Shown piece by piece: positions 15,605 to 23,553 of a stretch of DNA of 64,000 bases. Numbering within the stretch: the stretch's first letter is position 1; the number at the start of each line of letters is the position of its first letter. The position numbers and the translations under genes were made by a program. Source of the stretch: Nocardioides sp. Soil805 (GTDB lineage: Bacteria > Actinomycetota > Actinomycetes > Propionibacteriales > Nocardioidaceae); assembly GCF_001429625.1 (NCBI RefSeq), contig NZ_LMSU01000002.1, positions 124,001-188,000 of the forward strand, given 5' to 3'. The notes beneath the pieces were generated by a model. It searched no databases and was not told where the DNA came from. It worked only from the letters and a program-made list of their open reading frames with translations.

Positions 15605-17538
15605 CGATCCAGAGACTGCTCGTGGCCAACCGTGGCGAGATCGCCCGCCGGGTCATCGCCACCTGCCGACGGCTCGGCATCGAGACCGTCGCGGTCCACT
15701 CCGACGCCGACGCGGGGATGCCCTTCGTCGCCGAAGCCGACGTCGCCGTACGCCTGCCGGGCAACGCGCCCGCCGACACCTACCTGCGCGCCGACCTGGT
15801 GATCGAGGCGGCCCGGCGCACCGGGGCCGACGCGGTCCACCCGGGCTACGGCTTCCTGTCGGAGAACGCCGACTTCGCCCGCGCCGTCGGGGCGGCGGGG
15901 CTCACCTGGGTCGGCCCGACGCCGGAGTCGATGGAGGCGATGGGCTCCAAGGTCGAGGCCAAGCAGATCATGCGGGCCGCGGGCGTGCCGACCCTCGAGG
16001 CGCCCGAGCAGCCCACCGAGGCCGACCTGCCGCTGCTGGTCAAGGCGTCCGCCGGAGGTGGCGGTCGCGGCATGCGCGTGGTCCGCGACCTGTCGGCGCT
16101 CGAGCGGGAGATCAAGGCCGCGCAGGCGGAGGCGACCAGCGCCTTCGGCGACGGCACGGTCTTCGTCGAGCCGTACGTCGAGCGGTCCCGCCACGTGGAG
16201 GTGCAGGTGGTCGGCGACCGGTTCGGCCGTGTCGTCATGCTCGGCGAGCGCGACTGCTCGCTGCAGCGCCGCCACCAGAAGGTCGTCGAGGAGGCGCCCG
16301 CCCCCGACCTCGCCGCCGAGGTCGCCGCCGAGCTGCACGAGGCGGCCCGAAAGGCGGCGGAGGCGATCGGCTACGTCGGGGCCGGCACGGTCGAGTTCCT
16401 CTACGACCCCGCCACCGAGCGGTTCTTCTTCCTCGAGATGAACACCCGGCTCCAGGTCGAGCACCCGGTGACCGAGGCGGTCTTCGGCGTCGACCTCGTG
16501 GAGCTCCAGCTCCGGGTGGCCGAGGGCACCGCCCTCGACGAGCGCACCGACGCGCCCCGGGGCCACGCGATCGAGGCGCGGATCTACGCCGAGGACCCGG
16601 CGGCCGACTACCAGCCGCAGTCGGGCCGGCTGACGGCCTTCGAGGTGCCGGGCGACTGGACCTTCGAGCAGCCCGGTCGCGGCGTACGCGTCGACGCCGG
16701 CTTCGGGGCGGGCGACGAGGTGTCGACGCACTACGACGCGATGCTCGCCAAGGTCGTCGCCTGGGCGCCGACCCGCGCCGAGGCCGCCCGGATGCTCGCC
16801 ACCGCCCTGCGGCGCGCGCGCATCCACGGCGTCACCACCAACCGCGACCAGCTCGTCGACGTGCTCGCCGACCCGGCCTTCCTCGCCGGGGAGGTCTCCA
16901 CCGCCCTGCTGTCCGACGGCACCCACGGCCAGCTCGACCGCACCAGCCAGCAGCGGTGGTCGGCGATCGCCGCGGCGGTCGCCCTCGCCGAGCACGACCG
17001 GCACGCCCGCACCGTGCAGCAGGGGATCCCGGTCGCCTGGCGCAACGTCGTCTCGCAGCCGCAGCGCACGCTGCTCGCGGTGGCGGGGCGCGAGGAGCCC
17101 CTGGTCGTGGAGTGGTTCGGCACCCGCGACGGGTACGGCGTCGACGGCGCCACCGTGCTCGCTGCCGGCCCCGACGCGGTCACGCTCGAGATGGACGGAC
17201 TGGCCACGACGTTCGCCGTCGCGGTCACCGCCGGGGCGGTCGACGTCGACTCGGCCCTGGGCCACGTACGGCTGGCTCCGGTCCCGCGCTTCACCGACCC
17301 GGCCGACGCGGTGGCGAGCGGCAGCCTGCTGGCGCCGATGCCCGGAACGGTCGTCAAGGTCGCCGTCGCCGACGGCGAGGACGTCGCCGCGGGAGACGTC
17401 GTGCTCGTCCTCGAGGCCATGAAGATGCAGCACTCGGTCACCGCCCCGTCCGCGGGCACGGTCACCGTCAACGTCACCACCGGCCAACAGGTCGCCGCAG
17501 GCGAGGTCCTCGCCGTCGTAGAAGGAGCAGACGCATGA
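15601..17538 (+). CDS. Acyl-CoA carboxylase alpha chain (biotin carboxylase plus biotin carrier)
   Basis: 645 residues, ATG overlapping the beta-chain stop. Biotin carboxylase domain: LLVANRGEIARRVIATCRRL, VHPGYGFLSENADFA, ATP-grasp KASAGGGGRGMRVV, EMNTRLQVEHPVTEAV (catalytic/metal region). A linker follows (about 450-570) and then the biotinyl domain with the attachment motif VLEAMKMQHSV (Lys near 608). This one-chain arrangement matches AtuF/LiuD/MccA alpha chains, which carboxylate branched enoyl-CoA esters together with the beta chain. The substrate could be methylcrotonyl-CoA or geranyl-CoA and cannot be fixed from sequence alone. Confidence 0.94.
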   Translation: MTIQRLLVANRGEIARRVIATCRRLGIETVAVHSDADAGMPFVAEADVAVRLPGNAPADTYLRADLVIEAARRTGADAVHPGYGFLSENADFARAVGAAGLTWVGPTPESMEAMGSKVEAKQIMRAAGVPTLEAPEQPTEADLPLLVKASAGGGGRGMRVVRDLSALEREIKAAQAEATSAFGDGTVFVEPYVERSRHVEVQVVGDRFGRVVMLGERDCSLQRRHQKVVEEAPAPDLAAEVAAELHEAARKAAEAIGYVGAGTVEFLYDPATERFFFLEMNTRLQVEHPVTEAVFGVDLVELQLRVAEGTALDERTDAPRGHAIEARIYAEDPAADYQPQSGRLTAFEVPGDWTFEQPGRGVRVDAGFGAGDEVSTHYDAMLAKVVAWAPTRAEAARMLATALRRARIHGVTTNRDQLVDVLADPAFLAGEVSTALLSDGTHGQLDRTSQQRWSAIAAAVALAEHDRHARTVQQGIPVAWRNVVSQPQRTLLAVAGREEPLVVEWFGTRDGYGVDGATVLAAGPDAVTLEMDGLATTFAVAVTAGAVDVDSALGHVRLAPVPRFTDPADAVASGSLLAPMPGTVVKVAVADGEDVAAGDVVLVLEAMKMQHSVTAPSAGTVTVNVTTGQQVAAGEVLAVVEGADA

Positions 17539-18710
17539 GCACGTCCACCGAGTCCCCGTTCCAGGAGAGCCAGGAGCGCCGCGAGCTGCGCGTCCAGGTC
17601 GCCAAGCTCGCCGGCAAGTACGGCCGCGAGTGGTTCACCGAGCGGGCCCGCGCCGGTGAGAAGACCACCGACCTGTGGCTCGAGATCGGCCGCGCGGGCT
17701 ACCTCGGGATCAACATCCCCGAGGAGTACGGCGGCGGCGGTGGCGGGATCGGCGACATCGCCGCGGTCTGCGAGGAGCTCGCCGCCCAGGGCTGCCCGTT
17801 GCTGCTCATGGTGGTCAGCCCGGCCATCTGCGGGACCATCATCAGCCGCTACGGCACCGAGGTGCAGAAGCAGCGCTGGCTGCCCGGCATCGCCGACGGC
17901 ACCGGCACGATGGCCTTCGCGATCACCGAGCCCGACGCCGGCACCAACTCCCACAACATCACCACCACCGCCCGCCGCGACGGCGACGAGTGGGTGCTCA
18001 CCGGCCGCAAGATCTGGATCTCCGGCATCGACGAGGCCGACAACGTGCTCGTCGTCGCCCGCACCGAGGACGCCCGCACCGGCAAGCTCAAGCCCTGCCT
18101 CTTCGTCGTCCCGACCGACGCCGACGGGTTCGAGGCCCACGCGATCCCCATGGAGATCGTCTCGCCGGAGAAGCAGTTCCAGGTCTTCATCGACGACGTC
18201 CGGCTGCCCGCCGACGCGCTGGTCGGCGACGAGGACGGCGGGCTCGTGCAGCTCTTCGCCGGCCTCAACCCCGAGCGGATCATGGCGGCGTCGTTCTCCA
18301 CGGGCCTGGCCCGGTTCGCCCTCGACCGCGCCGCGGCGTACGCCAAGGAGCGCACCGTCTTCAAGGACCCGATCGGCGCCCACCAGGCCATCGCCCACCC
18401 GCTCGCCCAGTCGCACATCGAGATCGAGCTGGCCCGGCTGATGACGCAGAAGGCGGCCGCGCTGTACGACGCCGGAGACGACCTCGGAGCCGGCGAGGCC
18501 GCCAACATGGCCAAGTACGCCGCCGCCGAGGCCGCCTGCGACGCCGCGGACCGGGCCGTGCAGACCCACGGCGGCAACGGCATCAGCCAGGAGTACGGCA
18601 TGGCCGGGCTGCTCGTCGCCACCCGCGCGGGCCGGATCGCGCCGGTGAGCCGCGAGATGATCCTCAACTTCGTGGCGATGCACAGCCTGGGGCTGCCGAA
18701 GTCCTACTGA
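17535..18710 (+). CDS. Acyl-CoA dehydrogenase
   Basis: 391 residues, ATG overlapping the previous stop (ATGA). Typical motifs: GYLGINIPEEYGG, MAFAITEPDAGTNSHNI, GRKIWISGIDEADNVLVV, KQFQVFIDDVRLP, and ADRAVQTHGGNGISQEYG, which retains a Glu at the usual catalytic position, in contrast to the dehydrogenase at 12292. It is the last gene of the operon. Two dehydrogenases of different active-site type in one operon suggest successive oxidations in the same pathway. Confidence 0.92.
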   Translation: MSTSTESPFQESQERRELRVQVAKLAGKYGREWFTERARAGEKTTDLWLEIGRAGYLGINIPEEYGGGGGGIGDIAAVCEELAAQGCPLLLMVVSPAICGTIISRYGTEVQKQRWLPGIADGTGTMAFAITEPDAGTNSHNITTTARRDGDEWVLTGRKIWISGIDEADNVLVVARTEDARTGKLKPCLFVVPTDADGFEAHAIPMEIVSPEKQFQVFIDDVRLPADALVGDEDGGLVQLFAGLNPERIMAASFSTGLARFALDRAAAYAKERTVFKDPIGAHQAIAHPLAQSHIEIELARLMTQKAAALYDAGDDLGAGEAANMAKYAAAEAACDAADRAVQTHGGNGISQEYGMAGLLVATRAGRIAPVSREMILNFVAMHSLGLPKSY

Positions 18711-18722
18711 TCGCCGCAGGAC

Positions 18723-19064
18723 TCACCCATCCGCGTCGGGCCACTGACAGGTGGTGGTGTGTCCGACGAACCAGCCCTTCGGGAGGCGGTGCTCGGCCTC
18801 GACCACGATCAGGGGCCTGTCACCCTCGTCGTAGGTCCGGTAGGTCACGACGTCGGGCTCACCCCGCGACGGTTCCGACGTGTAGTGGTCCGCCTCGGTG
18901 ATGAAGCCGGTCACCGCGGCGTCGGCCGTGACCGCGCCGGGATCGCGTTCGTCGAACAGCGCGCCCGGGGTGGTGCCGCCGGAACACTCGAGGTCCGGCT
19001 CACGCGACATGTCCAGCAGCACGAGCGCCAGGACGAGGACAGCCACGCCTGCGAGCCACCTCAT
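18723..19064 (-). CDS. Small membrane-anchored or secreted protein of unknown function
   Basis: 113 residues from an ATG at 19064, which sits 7 nt downstream of TAGGGT on the minus strand, so probably leaderless. A single N-terminal membrane segment (WLAGVAVLVLALVLLDM) precedes a small outer domain (ECSGGTTPGALFDERDPGAV, TGFITEADHYTSEP, HTTTCQWPDADG) with two Cys residues that may pair. No family is recognised. It converges on the acyl-CoA dehydrogenase gene with 12 bp between them. Confidence 0.6.
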   Translation of the reverse strand: MRWLAGVAVLVLALVLLDMSREPDLECSGGTTPGALFDERDPGAVTADAAVTGFITEADHYTSEPSRGEPDVVTYRTYDEGDRPLIVVEAEHRLPKGWFVGHTTTCQWPDADG

Positions 19065-19123
19065 GGCGCCGACCCTAGCCGCGCGCCGGTGTCGGCGGGC
19101 GGTCTCGGCGGTAACCCGGTTTG

Positions 19124-19164
19124 GGTGTGGCTTTGGTGCCACCAGGCGACACCGAAGCCACACC
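19124..19164. repeat. Inverted repeat in a divergent promoter region
   Basis: GGTGTGGCTTTGGTG (19124-19138) and CACCGAAGCCACACC (19150-19164) pair at 14 of 15 positions around an 11-nt loop. The dyad lies between two divergent, apparently leaderless genes (starts at 19064 and 19226), too far upstream of either start to be a leader hairpin, so an operator or a mobile palindrome is more likely than a terminator. Confidence 0.6.
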
Positions 19165-19225
19165 TATCCAGCCGCGCCGGACCGCGGGACTGACGGGTGT
19201 CGGTGCCGCGCCCTAGCCTGTCCGC

Positions 19226-19600
19226 GTGGCCCTCGCCGACCGTCCCCTCGTGCCCGAGGAGTGGGTGCTGCGCATCGACGCCGTCCTCGGGCGACTGCCG
19301 CAGTGCCGGCAGGAGGCCGCGTGGACCGGCACCCGCTGGCGCGTCGGCGGGGCGACGGTCGCCCACGTGTTCGGCGGCGAGGACCAGCTCTTCCGGATCA
19401 CCTTCCGCGGCGAGCCCGACGAGGTGGCGGCCTTCGAGCACATGGGCCATCCCTACTTCCGCTCCGGCTGGGGCGGCAACGTGATCGGGATCGTCCTCGA
19501 CGAGGACTCCGACTGGGATGAGCTCGCCGAGCTGCTGACCGACTCCTACTGCCTCCAGGCCCCGGCCCGGCTGGCCGACACGGTCCAGAGGCCGCCATGA
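19226..19600 (+). CDS. MmcQ/YjbR-like protein
   Basis: 124 residues from a GTG at 19226 with TAGCCT seven bases upstream (probably leaderless). The pattern RLPQCRQEAAWTGTRWRVGG, ATVAHVFGGEDQLFRITFRG, MGHPYFRSGWGGNVIGIVLD and WDELAELLTDSYCL fits the MmcQ/YjbR fold, a CyaY-like domain once proposed to bind DNA. The role in the cell is unknown. The stop overlaps the start of the next gene (ATGA), so the two are coupled. Confidence 0.8.
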   Translation: MALADRPLVPEEWVLRIDAVLGRLPQCRQEAAWTGTRWRVGGATVAHVFGGEDQLFRITFRGEPDEVAAFEHMGHPYFRSGWGGNVIGIVLDEDSDWDELAELLTDSYCLQAPARLADTVQRPP

Positions 19601-20109
19601 GCGACCCGCGGCCCGGCTTCGAGGAGGTCTCCCCTCGCGGCCGCTGGCTCGCCGGCTGGGTGTGGCCGGTCGCCCTCGGGGTGGCCATGGGGCTGCTGAT
19701 CTTCCTCGGGCCGGCCGACGACCGCGCCCACATGCTGGGAGGCACCACGCGGACCGAGACCACCGTGGTCGAGGCCCGGTTGGAGAGCGGCTGCGACTCC
19801 GGGCAGCGGGCGGTCTACCGGCTCGGCTGGCTGGACGAGTCGGGCGTCGGGCACCTCAGCACGTTCCGGCGGTGCGGGCCGGTGCGCCACGAGGTCGGCG
19901 ACCACGTCTCGATGTGGGTCTCGCCGGACCGGGACAAGGCGTGGGAGGAGGGTCCGCGGGAGCTGTGGCTGTGGGCGCTGGTGGGCGTGCCGGCGCTGGG
20001 CCTGCTGGCCGCAGGCCTGAGCGTGTGGCGGCGCCGGCTGGCGATGCGCCAGTACGCACGGGCCCGGGAGCGCCGTGAGCGCCGGCGGGCTCGCTCGACC
20101 GGGGGCTGA
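19597..20109 (+). CDS. DUF3592-like protein with two membrane segments
   Basis: 170 residues. Membrane segments at about 22-38 (VWPVALGVAMGLLIFLG) and 125-143 (LWLWALVGVPALGLLAAG) flank a beta-rich extracytoplasmic region of about 80 residues (TVVEARLESGCDSGQRAVYR, HEVGDHVSMWVSPD), and the C-terminus is strongly basic (RARERRERRRARS). The layout matches DUF3592-type proteins, whose role is unknown. It ends just before a strong bidirectional hairpin. Confidence 0.65.
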   Translation: MSDPRPGFEEVSPRGRWLAGWVWPVALGVAMGLLIFLGPADDRAHMLGGTTRTETTVVEARLESGCDSGQRAVYRLGWLDESGVGHLSTFRRCGPVRHEVGDHVSMWVSPDRDKAWEEGPRELWLWALVGVPALGLLAAGLSVWRRRLAMRQYARARERRERRRARSTGG

Positions 20110-20126
20110 GCGCCGCCCGAGGCTGC

Positions 20127-20178
20127 TGGGGAACCAGACAGGTCTCCGGCGTGCTGCCGACGCCGATCCGGTTCCCCA
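20127..20178. terminator. Bidirectional hairpin terminator between convergent genes
   Basis: Outer arms TGGGGAACC (20127-20135) and GGTTCCCCA (20170-20178) enclose a second stem CGGCGT/ACGCCG (20147-20152, 20160-20165). The structure lies between the ends of the DUF3592-like gene and the VOC gene. No T-tract is visible on either side, as is usual in high-GC actinobacteria. Confidence 0.6.
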
Positions 20179-20200
20179 CGCACGCCCGGCGCGCCGACCG

Positions 20201-20659
20201 TCAGGCCTTCGCGGCGTCGTACCGCTCCTGGATGACCTCCTGCGGGGCCTCGTTGGGCTGGCTGATGCGGATGTGGTTGCCGAAGGGGTCGCGGACGCCG
20301 AAGTCGACGCCGTACGGCTGCTCGACGGGCTCCTGGCTGATCTCGACACCGGCGTCGCGCAGGGCGGCGTACGTCGCGTGCACGTCGTCGCTGACCAGGA
20401 ACAGCCCGCCCATCGCCCCCTTGGTGACGAGATCGCGGACCTGGGCGGCCGTCGACTCGTCGTGCTGCGGGCCGCCGACGAGCTCGAGCAGCAGCTGCTC
20501 GCCGCCGGGCAGTGCGATCGTGAGCCAGCGCATGAAGCCGAGGTCGATGTCGTCGCGCACCTCGAAGCCGAGGTGGGTGGAGTAGAAGTCCAGCGCCTCG
20601 TCCTGGTCGAGGACGGGGAGGGACTTGATGCGGACGGAGGTGATGTGGTTGGTGGTCAT
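20201..20659 (-). CDS. VOC/glyoxalase family protein
   Basis: 152 residues; ATG at 20659, with TAGCGT 7 nt upstream (probable leaderless start). Two beta-alpha-beta-beta-beta modules are visible: SVRIKSLPVLDQDEALDFYS with HLGFEVRDD, and GLFLVSDDVHATYAALRDAG with DFGVRDPFGNHIRISQP. The metal ligands of glyoxalase I are not clearly conserved (E in LLLELVGG is present), so a binding, resistance or dioxygenase-like role is as likely as lactoylglutathione lyase. It follows an AraC-type regulator on the same strand with only 10 bp between, a common regulator/VOC pairing. Confidence 0.85.
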   Translation of the reverse strand: MTTNHITSVRIKSLPVLDQDEALDFYSTHLGFEVRDDIDLGFMRWLTIALPGGEQLLLELVGGPQHDESTAAQVRDLVTKGAMGGLFLVSDDVHATYAALRDAGVEISQEPVEQPYGVDFGVRDPFGNHIRISQPNEAPQEVIQERYDAAKA

Positions 20660-20669
20660 GACGAGGACG

Positions 20670-21122
20670 CTAGCCAGCGTCGGGGCCGGTCCGCTTCTCC
20701 GAAACCACTGTCCCTGACGCGCTCTCCCGGGGCCGGGTCCATGCCGCGATGAAGCAGGACGGCACGTGCACCGGCGCGTGCCTGGCCCGGAACTCCGACG
20801 GCGAGCAGCCCACCACGGTCGAGAAGGTCCGGCTGAAGGTGCCGAGGCTGGCGAAGCCGACGTCCCACGCCACCTCGGTCACGGGGCGGTCGGTCTGGCG
20901 CAGCAGCGTCATCGCCCGCTCGACCCGGCGCCGCTGGAGGTAGCGGTGAGGCGTCTCGCCGTACACCTCCTTGAACACCCGCCCGAACTGCGACGCCGAC
21001 AGGTGCGCGATCGCCGCGAGCGTCGGTACGTCGAGCGGCTCGGCGTAGCGGCGGTCCATCTCGTCGCGGGCGCGCAGCATCCGCCGGTTGAGGTCCTCGC
21101 GGGGGCTCAGCTGCACGGGCAC
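20670..21122 (-). CDS. AraC family transcriptional regulator (DNA-binding domain only)
   Basis: 150 residues from a GTG at 21122 (a second GTG at 21116 is equally possible). Two helix-turn-helix units are complete: LDVPTLAAIAHLSASQFGRV and RPVTEVAWDVGFASLGTFSR, with the linking helix HRYLQRRRVERAMTLL. No sensing domain is present, so this is one of the short AraC proteins that act beside a VOC protein (the next gene). A role in controlling the VOC gene is inferred from the pairing. Confidence 0.88.
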   Translation of the reverse strand: MPVQLSPREDLNRRMLRARDEMDRRYAEPLDVPTLAAIAHLSASQFGRVFKEVYGETPHRYLQRRRVERAMTLLRQTDRPVTEVAWDVGFASLGTFSRTFSTVVGCSPSEFRARHAPVHVPSCFIAAWTRPRESASGTVVSEKRTGPDAG

Positions 21123-21171
21123 GAACCTACTGCCGGTCGGGCGCGCCGTCCGTCGCTGCCACCGAGACGTG

Positions 21172-21253
21172 ACACAGCGAAGGCAGTTCGCCGCCGCGAC
21201 GCCGATCCCCAGGCGTGGAGCGGCCGCGCGGCCCGCGAACTGCCTCGGTTGTG
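21172..21253. repeat. Imperfect long inverted repeat
   Basis: Arms around GGCAGTTCGC (arm 1, 21172-21198) and GCGAACTGCC (arm 2, 21227-21253) extend with ACA/TGT and CGCGG/CCGCG pairing but with an indel and mismatches. The loop is about 28 nt. It sits between the AraC start and the end of the methyltransferase gene, so it could end the methyltransferase transcript or control araC. Confidence 0.5.
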
Positions 21254-21268
21254 CTGGCCGCAGCGCCG

Positions 21269-21820
21269 TCAGCGCAGCGGCACGAACCGGTAGGGCCCGT
21301 GCTCGGTCACCACCGGCCCGGGCATGGCGACAAGGGTCATCCACCCGGCGACCGGGATCACCAGCCGCCCGGTGGGCCCGAGCTGGTCCACCAGCTCGGG
21401 CGGCAGCGAGCGCGGCTCGGCCGAGACCAGGATCCGGTCGTACGGCGCGTGGTCCGGGTCGCCGAGCACGTCCGGGGTGGCCTGCTGGATCCGCGCCCAG
21501 GGCTGGGACGTGGCGGCCAGGCGGATCGAGCCGAACGTCACCAGCTCGGGCTCGAGCTCGACCCCGACGACCTCGCCGGAGGGGCCGACCAGGTGGGCCA
21601 GCAGCGCCGTGGTCCAGCCCGAGCCGGACCCGACGTCGAGCACCCGCTGGCCGGGCTCGACCTCCAGGAGGCGCAGCATCGCGTCGACCGTGCGGGGCTG
21701 GGAGTTCGTCTGCCCGGCGGCGATGCGCAGCGGGCCGTCGTGCGCGGCCCGCCGCCGCACCGACGCGGGCAGGAACCCCACCCGCGGGTGGGCGGCGAAG
21801 GCGGCCTCGACGGCGTCCAT
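21269..21820 (-). CDS. pcm: Protein-L-isoaspartate O-methyltransferase-like
   Basis: 183 residues from an ATG at 21820. Motif I of the SAM-binding fold is clear (RVLDVGSGSGWTTALLAHLVG), followed by GVELEPELV, PYDRILVSAEPRSLPPELVDQL and the C-terminal strand GRLVIPVAGW. The N-terminal GQTNSQPRTVDAML matches the substrate-recognition loop of PCMT (usually GQTISQP). The enzyme repairs L-isoaspartyl residues in aged proteins. It is shorter than the usual 200-220 residues. Confidence 0.85.
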   Translation of the reverse strand: MDAVEAAFAAHPRVGFLPASVRRRAAHDGPLRIAAGQTNSQPRTVDAMLRLLEVEPGQRVLDVGSGSGWTTALLAHLVGPSGEVVGVELEPELVTFGSIRLAATSQPWARIQQATPDVLGDPDHAPYDRILVSAEPRSLPPELVDQLGPTGRLVIPVAGWMTLVAMPGPVVTEHGPYRFVPLR

Positions 21821-21845
21821 GGCTTCGAGTCTGGCCCGGACGGCA

Positions 21846-21884
21846 CGAGACGGCCACCCCTCGGGGGAAGGGGTGGCCGTCTCG
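21846..21884 (-). terminator. Strong hairpin terminator
   Basis: A perfect 15-bp stem, CGAGACGGCCACCCC (21846-21860) with GGGGTGGCCGTCTCG (21870-21884), and a 9-nt loop lie 23 bp after the stop of the gene at 21907-22857. It separates that gene from pcm on the same strand. No T-run follows. Confidence 0.75.
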
Positions 21885-21906
21885 CCGGGGGGTGGGAGAA
21901 AAGACT

Positions 21907-22857
21907 TCAGTGCTTGCCGGCGGTCTCCGGCTGTCCGGTGCCCGCGGGCGTGCCGGGCTTCCCGGCCCCGGAGGGCTTGCCCTGTCCCGTGGGGGACGGG
22001 ACCGTGGCCGGCTTGCCGGTGGGGGCGGCGGGGGTGGGCTTCGTGGTCGGAGTGGGCTTGGCGCTCGGCTTGCCGGTCGGCTTCGCGGTGGCCTTGGTGG
22101 ACGGCGGGGCGCTGGGCTTGCCGGTCGCCTTCGGCTCGCCGACCAGCGTCACGCAGTAGGCCGCCACGGCCTCCTTGCCGCCGGCAGCGGTGACCAGCAC
22201 GGTGAACGCGGCGCTGTCGAGAGCCTTGCCGTGGGCGGACGCGGCGCCGGCCTGGAACGCCGTGCAGAGGCCCTTCAGCTCGGGCGTGGGCGCCGGTGCG
22301 GTGGTGCCGCCCTCGGTGGCCGTCTCGTCGGGCTCGGCGGTGGCGCCCTCGGAGTCCGCTCCTGACCCGGGCGCAGACGACTCTGGCGCAGACGTCTCTG
22401 GCGCAGTCGAGTCGGGGGCGGTCGTCCCGGTGCCCGTGGTCCCGGTGCCCGTGGTCCCGGGCGCGGTGGGGGTCTCGGTCCCGCCGGGCGAGGCCGTGCG
22501 CTCGGCGGCGACGGTGGTGGCCGTGCCGGACGCCAGGTCGGGCAGGTCCGGCAGGTGACCGGTCGCGGCGAGCGCGAAGCCACCGGAGGTCAGGGCGACG
22601 ACCAGGCCTGTGGCGGCGACGGCCCGGAGCGCTGCGGCCCGGGAGACCGGGCTTGGGCTCGCCGCGCGAGCAGCGCGGGCCGGGGTGGAGAGACGGGCGG
22701 CATGGAACGCGGCCACCGCGGCGTCCTCGCGCAGCAGCTCGCCGGCTCCGCCGGGCGCGCGCAGCGCCTCGAGTGCGCGCCCGACCGGGAGGTCGGACTC
22801 GGCCGGGGCATCGACGATGCGGTCGGCGTCGCGGCGGGACGGGTGGCGGTGGGTCAT
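21907..22857 (-). CDS. Putative anti-sigma or sigma-associated membrane protein with Thr/Pro/Ser-rich outer domain
   Basis: 316 residues. A cytoplasmic N-terminal region of about 70 residues is followed by one membrane segment (LRAVAATGLVVALTSGGFAL, about 75-95) and an extracytoplasmic region with tandem TGT repeats (encoded by 15-bp direct repeats near 22436-22465) and a KPTGKPSAKP-type tail. A central small domain has two Cys (GLCTAFQAGA, VAAYCVTLVG). The start overlaps the stop of the ECF sigma gene (ATGA), so it is probably the sigma factor's membrane partner; no zinc-binding anti-sigma motif is seen. Confidence 0.7.
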   Translation of the reverse strand: MTHRHPSRRDADRIVDAPAESDLPVGRALEALRAPGGAGELLREDAAVAAFHAARLSTPARAARAASPSPVSRAAALRAVAATGLVVALTSGGFALAATGHLPDLPDLASGTATTVAAERTASPGGTETPTAPGTTGTGTTGTGTTAPDSTAPETSAPESSAPGSGADSEGATAEPDETATEGGTTAPAPTPELKGLCTAFQAGAASAHGKALDSAAFTVLVTAAGGKEAVAAYCVTLVGEPKATGKPSAPPSTKATAKPTGKPSAKPTPTTKPTPAAPTGKPATVPSPTGQGKPSGAGKPGTPAGTGQPETAGKH

Positions 22858-23465
22858 CTCGGTCCTTCAGCGTCGAGCACCGCCGAAGTGTCACGGGTCG
22901 CCGCAGAAAAGTTCTCGGACGCCGTCTCGAGGCGACGGGAGAGGGATCGGAGCCCACGATGGGTGGCACTGCGCACGGCCCCCGGACGCTTGCCGAGGAT
23001 CTGGGCCGCCGTCGGGGCGTCGAAGCCCAGCACGGTCCGCAGCATGATCGCCTCCGCCTGGTCGATGGGCAGGCCGGACACCATGCCCAGGGCGGCCTCG
23101 GTGCCGAGGGTCGCCAGCACGAGGGCCTCCACGTCCGTGTCGTCCGGCCGGTCGACCAGGTCGTCCAGCTGCACGTCGGAGCGGGGCTGGCGCCGGCGTC
23201 GGCGCAGGTGGTCGAGCGCTCGCATGCGGCCGATCGTGGTGAGCCAGCCCCGGAAGCTGTCGGCCCCACCAGCGAACCGGTCCAGGTCGCGGAACGCCTC
23301 GGCCCACGCCTCGCTGGCCACGTCCTCGGCGTCGTCGGGGCCGACGAGGACCGTCAGGTAGCGCAGCAGCGGCGGGTGGACCTGCCGGTACACCGTCCGC
23401 AGCGAGGCCTCGTCGCCGGCACGCATCCGCTCGAGGTGCTCGTCGAGGGGGTCGGACAGGGCCAC
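22854..23465 (-). CDS. ECF RNA polymerase sigma factor
   Basis: 203 residues. Region 2 (VYRQVHPPLLRYLTVLVGPD, AEDVASEAWAEAFRDLDRF, FRGWLTTIGRMRALDHLRR) and region 4 (LPIDQAEAIMLRTVLGFDAP, TAAQILGKRPGAVRSATHRG) are both intact. It is followed by the membrane protein gene with a 4-bp overlap and would control genes responding to an envelope signal. The subgroup could not be assigned by eye; it differs clearly from the SigK-like factor at 29741. Confidence 0.92.
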   Translation of the reverse strand: MALSDPLDEHLERMRAGDEASLRTVYRQVHPPLLRYLTVLVGPDDAEDVASEAWAEAFRDLDRFAGGADSFRGWLTTIGRMRALDHLRRRRRQPRSDVQLDDLVDRPDDTDVEALVLATLGTEAALGMVSGLPIDQAEAIMLRTVLGFDAPTAAQILGKRPGAVRSATHRGLRSLSRRLETASENFSAATRDTSAVLDAEGPR

Positions 23466-23553
23466 GGGCGTCGGTTCTACCGCATGCCCGTACGCCGTGT
23501 CCCGCGGTTGACGGGTTCTTGCCAGCAGGGCCGCGCGGGTGAGGCGGCCGGAT

